From assembly GCF_020085105.1 (NCBI RefSeq), contig NC_058061.1:5713784-5777783 (forward strand): a stretch of DNA of 64,000 bases. The letters run 5' to 3'. This document shows, piece after piece, positions 55,850 to 64,000 of this stretch. Under the pieces are notes generated by a model, which saw only the letters and a list, made by a program, of their open reading frames with translations, searched no databases and was not told where the DNA came from. Each line of letters starts with the position of its first letter. The first letter of the stretch is position 1. This DNA is from Siniperca chuatsi (taxonomy: Eukaryota > Chordata > Actinopteri > Centrarchiformes > Sinipercidae). Position numbers and translations under genes: made by a program.

Positions 55850-56140
55850 AGGGCTGCAACTAACGGTCATTTTCATTATCAGTTAATCTGCTGATTATTT
55901 TCCCTAATGATTGATTAATCGTTAAGTCTTTGAAATATAAAAAAATAATAAACTGCTTATTTTGTTTGACTGTCTAAAACCTTGAGATATTCAATTTAGT
56001 GTCATATATGATAAAGAAAAACAGCAAGTTGTCACATTTGAGGAGCTGTAACCAGAGAGCGTGACCAAAATGATTAATCGATTATCAAAATATTTGCCCA
56101 TTAGTTTTCTGTCGATCAACTAATCGATTAATCGTTGCTG
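55850..56140. repeat. AATCGATTA-rich fish dispersed repeat, copy 4 (most complete)
   Basis: Starts GGGCTGCAACTAACGGTCAT and ends AACTAATCGATTAATCGTTG, so the two ends form an imperfect inverted repeat. The interior has GTTTGACTGTCTAAAACC and ATATTCAATTTAGTGTCATA blocks. Non-coding. Confidence 0.75.
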
Positions 56141-56149
56141 CTCTAATTA

Positions 56150-59100
56150 TTCTTGGGTGTTTTTTGTACACTAACATAGCATCAAACCTGCATAAGTTAA
56201 CTTAAACATCTTTGTGAAGCAAATAATTCTGACTCAGTGAATGAAACACAAACAGCGCTCACCAAACATTTCCGTCACCTTGATTGCCGAAGTAACAAAG
56301 TCAACTTCCCTTTTCTCCAGCGTTCCTTCCCTCCAAGTTCCTTACCCCAGTTTGTTCCCTGCATATCTGCTCTGGTGTGTCACCAGCTCCTTCTTATCAT
56401 CCAGCCTCAGCTCCTTCAGCGTCTCAGGTTCAGCCGGCTCAAACATTCACTACGTTTCTGTTCTCCTGGATGTTTGGCTCCTTTTCTGACCAACCCTCCT
56501 GAGGAAAACTTCTCTAAGTGCCCCCCCCTCCAAAAAAAGAAACAGCTCATTCTCAAGCCAAATGCCGCCAATATGAATGGGAGCACAGTCCCCTCCCCTT
56601 CCTCCCACCACCGCCTCTTCAGCACAGCCTCTCTCCGACAGATACACCTCCTCTCTCCCTGCCCCACTCCTCCTCTACCATTTCCTTTGACCAAAGAACC
56701 TACACTCTGCAAAGTCCTCTACTGCCTTTGTCAGGCAGTGAAAAAGAAGAGAAAGGAGAAAGAAACAGAAAGCTAGGGAGAGGCGAGCTGTCAGTTAAAG
56801 ACTATTCTACTCTTCCTGCCTATTTCAAGTAGAAAGAAATGGAGAGTAAAAAGAAAGCGGAACTGCATGAGGCTATCATCTCACTTTAAAAAGTCTGGAT
56901 TTGCCACAGATGTGCTTTTTAGATGTCAGTCTTTTCATCTGTCAAAATTGAGTCTTCATCTAAGTGCATTAAAAACAAAACACTAAAGAAGATGCAAGTG
57001 AAAAGAGGAAGAAAAAAAGCTGGGAGGTGTGGGGAGTCGGGGTATGGCATTATAGGAGAAAGAGGTGAAACTGGTGGGAGCTAGACGCTGGATGCAAACG
57101 TTATAAGATAGAGTATAAAAACTTTCTTTGTGAATCTTAAATCAAACACTGCAGTCCTGCTTCTCATCTGTCAATCTGATCTAAAAGCACAGACAGGCGC
57201 ACACCAAAGCTCAAAAAAGAATTACAGTTAATTACTGAGAAAATTCTTCGTTAAAAATAAGCCGTCACTCTGATTTTAAGAGGTAAACTTATCAAAGATC
57301 AGCACTGATATTCCTTAAAAGTAAAGTCAGGAGAGGATCATAACATTTCAAGAGGCAGAGGTGGATGCATGACGTTGACATACAGTAAAAACATATTTAT
57401 GCAAAACATCCCACAATGATCAGTTTAACAAGAACATAATGGTAACAAGGAATGCATCTCCACTCTAAACTGTCTGATAAAAGATAATAAAATACCAAAG
57501 AAAACTTTAATATAATAAGTTGAGGATATAAAGGTCATCATGGAAGCTTTCAGTTATAGAGATAGTAACTCTTAAGATTTCAGTCCTGGTTGATTTGGCG
57601 CCCCCTGTGGTTACTGGTGGTAACAGCAAGTGTATTTTGATAATACAGGTCCCAGAGTTCAGTTTGAAATGATATGATATCAACTACAGGGGGCAACAAA
57701 AAGGCCTTAAGCGACCTCTCTGTCAGAAGTGCAAAAGAAGAACAACTTGCGTATCTGTTCACAGCACAGCCAAAGCCTAGGCTAAGACGAGCCATCGTAT
57801 TGTTTTAAAGCAACACTGTAACTGTTGAGAGAACAATTTAACAACAAAAATAAAACAGTCTTTCACTTCCTTCTTTCACACGCAAATGAATTCATAAGAA
57901 TCAAAACACAACGCAACTAAATTGAGCACACAGCATTACGTGAGATATGGCAAATATGTTTGCAAACAGCTGCTTATTTACACATCCAGCAGAACTGGAG
58001 CAACATTAGCATTCATTTGGAGTCGTGTTTCTGGCCACCTGATGAATGTAAGTCCATTATTCACTCTTTTTTTTAGCTCTGTTTTGGTCAACCAATTCAA
58101 GAGGGAAATATATGGCTCTTTAGCTGCCAAAGCTAGCCGTCGGTTTATAAGACGATTTTCACTGACAACAGCTGCCTACTGCTGCTGGAAATAAGGGTGT
58201 TGAGAGCGGTGAGGGTGCACCAAAATTATAAATTTGGTGGCCAAAAACGCTAAAACCCTACGAGCAACCCCTTTCACATTACATGTAGTCATTTGTTCCA
58301 TTGTTAATATAAAAATATCGATTAGCGTAGCTTTAAGAAATATAAGTTTTGACATCAAATGGATAAATTTAAGTTTTACACGTTTTTCCTGATAGCTATA
58401 ATCAACATGTTCATTCATGTGTTCATTTGTGCCCTGTTTAAACCATGAATCTGAAAGATCTTTCATGGGATATTTTAGGATCACTGAAGTGTAACAAATA
58501 GAGTCTCTAACATCATGAGTAACCAGTCCATCAGCTTCCAGAAGAGTATTCTCTTGTGACAGTGGCATCATTCAGCCTTTGCCTTGACCTGTAATCCGCC
58601 ATCTGGCCAAAATGTATTAAAATAAAAGAAACAACAGGACAAGATGGTGCAGTCGGAGCTCAGCTGCTCAGCTGATGAAGAGAGGGGTAAAAGTAGGGTA
58701 CAAGAAGTAGGCTATGCCCTGCCACAGCCTTACACACACACAAACACAGATCTGTCCCTCTCCCTTTCTTTTTTCAACTCCATCTCTCCCTTCTCCTATA
58801 ACTAGGTCACACTGGTAGGCACGAAGTTTGTCCTTCAGGCAATGAGACGTAGGGGAGGGAGTTCAAGGTCATTCTTGGTCATGTCTCAATGGGAGGACTG
58901 GAGAACACTGAATATGCCACAAGTGAAGTCCCGTCCCGCTGCAGCCAAAGCAACAGAAACCACTTTCAGTTAGAGTCCAAGACTGGACGACAAACACCAT
59001 CAATCAGCCGCCCCAAGGCCACCAGTGCAGGGATAAAGAGGCAGGCTGCAAATCACCTCTGTGAATGCCACCATTAACACTACGTCTTTATAGGCTAGAG

Positions 59101-61880
59101 GGGGGGCCTAACATGACTCAGCTCCTTTTGAGGGAGTTGATTTACAGGCCGAAGCAGCAAAGTAAAATAATGACTCTGTGGCTTCCTTCCCTGTCTGCAG
59201 GATAGCCAAGGGAAAACCATGAGGGAAATTAAAGCAAAATTCCAGTTAAAACAAGTAATTCCAGTACGGCTTTGCAGTAATGTTGGGTACATCTGTCTGG
59301 TGGTTTCTGGTTTATCCTCCTCAGTCATATAAAGTTTATTATCCTACAGAGATACACAAAACGTTTAGGAGTGCCCTCTGTGGGCCAATTTCTGGTGAAC
59401 ATTGAAAGTGGCTCCTTAGAGGCCACAATTCTAGTTTATCTGTATCTCTAGCGGATGCCCAGCAGGTGGTCATCCATCATAGGCGAAGCTGCCATCTCTC
59501 TGCGCTCCGTCAGCCTGCTTCCCTCTATATTTTCATAACAACACCTCACGACTGGGACCAGAAACCGACAGAAAGCTAGGCCATCCATCAATGTCCGCGC
59601 TGCCTCTGCGTGGGGACATCACTCCCTTTGGACACTGCAGCTAAAACTGGCCTCAACTAGCTGGCCCTTTGGACCACTTACTTCCAAAATAATCCACCAT
59701 GGCACAAAGCAATCCATGAACACCTCAGAAATAAAACTAGTGCGAAGGTTTAGCACTCAGCAGGGGGTGGTTCATCAGTTTTAGACACAAATGAAGAGAA
59801 GGGAGGCAGAGAGAGCTTTGTAGATTGAAATAACTACTCCTAGTAAGTCCAGTCATAAATCCACAGAAATGGGACGGCTGTATTGAGTTGGCAGGGACCC
59901 GACTTAGCCACACTCTGATTTACTGTATAATATGCCAAAGAGATTAGGGTTACGCCTCCAGCTCTGGAATTACAGCAAAACCCTACCCATGATTAAGATC
60001 TGTTGCTAACTCCCACGCAGCAGGACCGTGTTAACATCCACACATAGTAGGATGCACTCAGCTAAGTGTGCGGCAAGCTGCAGCCAATTCTTAACGTTAA
60101 TGAGGTCTCAACGAGAAATGGCTCGCGAAGAAAAGTATGCTTGGTTTCAGATGTCAGAGAATTAACACAGCTTAAAAGCAGCAACTTTGTGAGAGAAGAT
60201 TCCTGCAGTAATCTGAAAATGTTTGCATAAAATCAAACTTCATGGTCCTGTTTCACATATCAGGGAACAGCCAAAGAGTTCAGTTTTCTTTAGTTCAAAT
60301 GTAAACCACATTTTGTCCAAAAGGCTCCACTTACCTGTCAATGACACCCTGTCTTTAGCTTCTGGAGGCCTTAGAAAAGCATGGGGTACAGGTCGGTCAA
60401 GCATCCCAAGAACTCACACCGATGAGCAGATCTTCATTCTCTCTTTGTCTCTGTTCTCCGAGACTGAGAAGATAAAAAGCAAAAAAATGCATGTTGTTGC
60501 ATCAGCAGAAGAAGAAGAAGCAGTGAGACTACTACTACTGTGGAGAGTTGGAAAACCTGAAATGTGACAAGTGTGTTTACAGAAGTCAGCACAAAAAAAA
60601 AAAGGAAACTCTGAGTCATGACGGCAAAAACGTTTCACATGGAAGAAGGTTGAGACTGAGGGGATTTTCCATGTCAACAAGAGTGAAGACCGAACCCAAA
60701 AGTAGCACCCAGTTCACTAAACAACTATCCTCTGACTAAAGTAAAAGCATTACTGTTAATTCTTTTACATGTTTGTGAATCACCACAAAGGTTTGTGGGT
60801 TTTCTAAACATGTTTTTGTCATTTTCTATCGTCATATGAGGTTTAAACGTAAAACAAATACAGTTTCCAAGTGAAAAAATACCTGTCTTACAGAAACGAA
60901 ATAAGATAAATGTTAATAAAACAAACAGGTTTTGGATCAAGTTCTGCCTTGACATCCAATAAGACAAAAAAGGTGAGAAGCACCCTGCCACCATCTGGAA
61001 AAAAGTACACAGTCCATCTGCAATTCATTAAACTGGTGTATTAGTGGTAAAGCAATATTTAAGTTTGGAGTAGAAGAGCATGAGAAAAGACTATGAGAGG
61101 TGAGTCGACCAGAAAGCCATTATTTCAGACTGGCTATTCAGAGTCCTGCTGCCGTGAGATTGCTATAATTGCAAAATATTACTTTAGATTACATCTGGCA
61201 CTATCATGTTTTCAGCAATGTCAGGTAGAACGAACTACTGGCACTAATAGAAGAAGAAATAATAGCAACATGTGGTGCTGGAAAAGTGTTTGGACAAAAT
61301 CGACTGTATGTGAATCAAGCCACTGCCCTCAACATCCCAACTTCGATTCGGCAAGTTTCAGTCTCTCCTTTCAAGGCCAGTTTTTCAAGGTGTAATTTGT
61401 CCCTCCTCATGTTAAAGTATAATTGAATTTTTTAAATATCTGCAGAACCGAAGCACTGGACTAACTGCCAGCTGTGCCTTGAGAGATCATATTTCCACCA
61501 AATACTGTACATGAATTATTCACACAGTATTCAGAGACTAACAGACACGGTACAATGTTGTTAGTAGGGCTGTGCAATAAACTAAATGTTACATTACGAA
61601 TCCCTTACTGACCTAAATGTACTTGTGTCGTAATTTGCAATAAATGTCCAGAAACTAGCAAAAGTTTGAACAGAAGTTCAACAAATCAAGACAACTAACA
61701 GACCAGTATCTTTAACTGGTGACTCTATAATTAAACATCAGAGGAAATGCTGTACATGCTTATTTCTTGATATACATTTTAGGTCATATGGGTCCAGCCC
61801 CTTTACCAGGGAGATTACTGTATTTTCTTGGTCCTATGTGTTTGTTTGTTAGATAACAGAATCTCTCAAAAACAGTTGTT
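56150..61880. other. Gene-free stretch
   Basis: No exon with recognisable similarity on either strand. Pyrimidine-rich patches (about 56290-56700) create long chance reading frames. No tRNA, rRNA or strong repeat was seen. Confidence 0.4.
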
Positions 61881-61885
61881 AATAG

Positions 61886-62230
61886 ATTTTTAAGGAATAG
61901 TTTGACATTTAGGGGCGACAAAACCCCTGGAAGTTACTGCGTTCGGCCAAGAAATAGATGTGTATATAACATATAACCCCCAATAAATGACAATGTGACA
62001 TATTTATACTTAATTTTTTATACATATTAAAACAAACTAGATTTAACACGTTAATTGGTGAGCTTTGGACAGAGCCAGGCTAACTGTCCAAACCCCCGAT
62101 TTCAGTCTTTATGCTAAACTAAGCTAACCAATCAGCAGGCGGTCGCTTCATATTTAACGTACAGACATGACAGCGGCATTGATCTTCTCATCTAACTCTC
62201 GGCAAGAAAGCAAATGTTTATTCCCAAACA
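61886..62230. repeat. Fish dispersed element related to the 121-189 fold-back
   Basis: The left end, TTAAGGAATAGTTTGACATT, matches the arm at 121. The interior has GGCCAAGAAATAG, CTTTGGACAGAGCCAGGCTA, TTTATGCTAAACTAAGCTAA and CTAACTCTCGGCAAGAAAGC. The expected opposed right end is degraded. Non-coding. Confidence 0.6.
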
Positions 62231-62239
62231 GTTCTGGGA

Positions 62240-64000
62240 TCTGGGATTATTTTTTTCATGATTTAAAAAAGATCTGGCACAATTTATGGTTGTCTATTTG
62301 ATGCAGAAGTTTTCTCAACAATTTCTTGTATTTAAAAAACAAATTAGAGGGTTGTAAAACCTTTGGCAGAGGCATGCACTCTCCGAATCTAGTAATCCCT
62401 GTAATAATTATCCCTTGTGCATGTCATTTTTGGATTAAAAAGTAGAATAAAAACGACAATATGCGAATCAATAATTTTATAAAATTGAGGGAAATACCAT
62501 CAGAGTGGATCTGGAGTTCAAACTGAGCCTAAACCTTGTAGGGTTGTGGTGAACTGGAGTAGCAGCTAACTGGTTATTGTGCTTCCTGTTTTATCAGCAG
62601 GATCAGGGATGTTTGCTAACACTGACGATACCAACTGCCTGCAGGGTTACTGCAACTGAACGGGCTTTACTTGAAGAAGAAGAATCTGCAGTTCTTCCAT
62701 CTGTGCCGAACACACTGTATTAGTATGTCACAGACTGACGTGCTGATGAGACTGTGGCTTCCCACATGTAATGTAGCTCAACCCAGATGGCTTTAAGATG
62801 GCTTCTTAAATGTTTCACTGTGACAGTGCCAAGCTATAGTGTATACTTTGAGCCCTGTAAAGTAATTCCTTGTGTTGTTTGTTTTAAAGACTGACAATCA
62901 ACCCACAGATCAATAACAGGTGTTTACTTAAGAGGGCCGCTCCCCTCACCTGCTATTCCACATTGAAGGGGATAATCCTCAAAAAAGGACGACCAAACAG
63001 CAGAGGGTGAGAGACGGAAAGAGGAGCATGTGCACTGCATGAAAAGAGAGTAGCGGGCAGCACTGTGATTAGCATTTCATTACATTATTCATCTGCTGAA
63101 TGGGCACCTTCAAAGACAGCCTTCAATACCACTAAACCTCACTGTGACATGTCAGCTGACCCACAAATCGATCAACAATCAATTAAGTGCAGGAGTAAAG
63201 ATGAGAAGTTACTTGATCTTCTTGAAAGTGTTGAAAGAGACAACTTAAAAGAAAAGGTGCAGTGAATCGAGGCCCTTTTGTTTGAAACAGGTAACCAAGT
63301 GTCATTACAAGTGTAAAGAAGGTTTTATGTCCACATTAATTGCTTCTTAACAATAGGGATGGGTACGAGTAATAGATTAATCAATTACTAATCTGTACTT
63401 GATCAATCTTTTTCCTTTAGTATCTATGGAAAATATGTGGTGCTACACGGCCAAGAGGGCGTTCTAAAAATACCATATTGGCCTGAATATAAGATGATGT
63501 TTTTTTCTGGAAGTTACGTTTGAAAAAGAGTCTCCCGACGTGGACTGCAGAAACAAACCAAATAATCTGTCAGGTAGCCAAGAATTGCCGGGTGTCACCG
63601 ATGATAAGGAGCTCAAAAAGACAGTCGCTAACTGCTAACTGTCAGAAAAAATAATTTCGACAGGAGAGTGTGTGAGTATGTGACTGATAGACAAGCTACA
63701 CAAATGTGGGATTTATGTCATGCTTAAGTATTCCATGTTTTACTTTTATGTCTTATAGTCAGGGTCGTCTAATATTTGGGCCAATACAGCAGATTTCTTC
63801 TCTGTGCGATCTGTGAAAAACATGAGAATCAACATCCCATAATTTACAATATCCTTCTCTTCATCTCTACTTAACAAATGAAACCTACCTCCTCCTGCCC
63901 TGTCACCTTTCCTTCACCTTTTCACAAGACCTTGATGAATGCTAAATAAATACTGTTGATCCATCACAGTGGTAACCACAAGGATTTTCTCGCATCGTTC
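62240..64000. other. Gene-free right edge of the window
   Basis: No coding exon, RNA gene or strong repeat was recognised. Confidence 0.4.

Noticed and set aside
56237-56776. 179-codon open frame
   Set aside because: Overlapping frames in the same pyrimidine-rich patch are equally open; no domain seen.

Overview
This window is vertebrate nuclear DNA, almost certainly from a ray-finned (probably percomorph) fish. The genes are split into short exons with GT-AG introns. The encoded proteins match vertebrate families closely. The spacers carry typical fish dispersed repeats (hAT-type MITEs, L2-like and RTE-like LINE tails, TA microsatellites), and one gene is a UGA-decoding selenoprotein U of the kind fish keep. 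No bacterial, viral or CRISPR features were seen.

Layout, left to right. (1) 2621-7735, minus strand: the first 14 coding exons (N-terminus, domain I, I-II linker, domain II) of a muscle-type voltage-gated sodium channel (scn4a-like). The other half lies off the left edge or is absent. Its second coding intron is a U12-type intron starting ATATCCTTT. Exon 7 has an apparent one-base frameshift. (2) 8-20 kb: gene-free, rich in repeats, with a possible non-coding first exon of the channel near 16.1-16.4 kb. (3) 20147-24608, plus: a DPY30-domain gene (dydc1/2-like) with a long acidic tail on phase-0 exons, preceded by an X-box-like motif. (4) 25362-27492, plus: prxl2a (selenoprotein U1) with an in-frame TGA in the redox motif and a SECIS element in the 3' UTR. 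(5) 29333-30705, plus: a decayed tandem copy of prxl2a. (6) 32477-42426, plus: complete pdzd7 (17 coding exons, 889 aa; three PDZ domains and a harmonin-homology region). (7) 45998-49605, minus: complete lzts2 coding region (5 coding exons, 696 aa), tail-to-tail with pdzd7. (8) 49.7-64 kb: no coding gene found; it probably holds the lzts2 5' non-coding exon(s) and promoter, plus dispersed repeats.

The genes do not form a pathway. dydc, prxl2a, pdzd7 and lzts2 correspond to a human 10q22-q24 neighbourhood. SCN4A is on human 17q, so its presence here marks a lineage-specific junction. dydc (ciliary/axonemal family) and pdzd7 (hair-cell ankle-link scaffold) are both associated with cilia or stereocilia. 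prxl2a is a thioredoxin-fold redox protein, and lzts2 is a coiled-coil protein linked to microtubules and beta-catenin. Exon boundaries were set by hand from splice sites, reading phase and recalled family sequences; no alignment was run.
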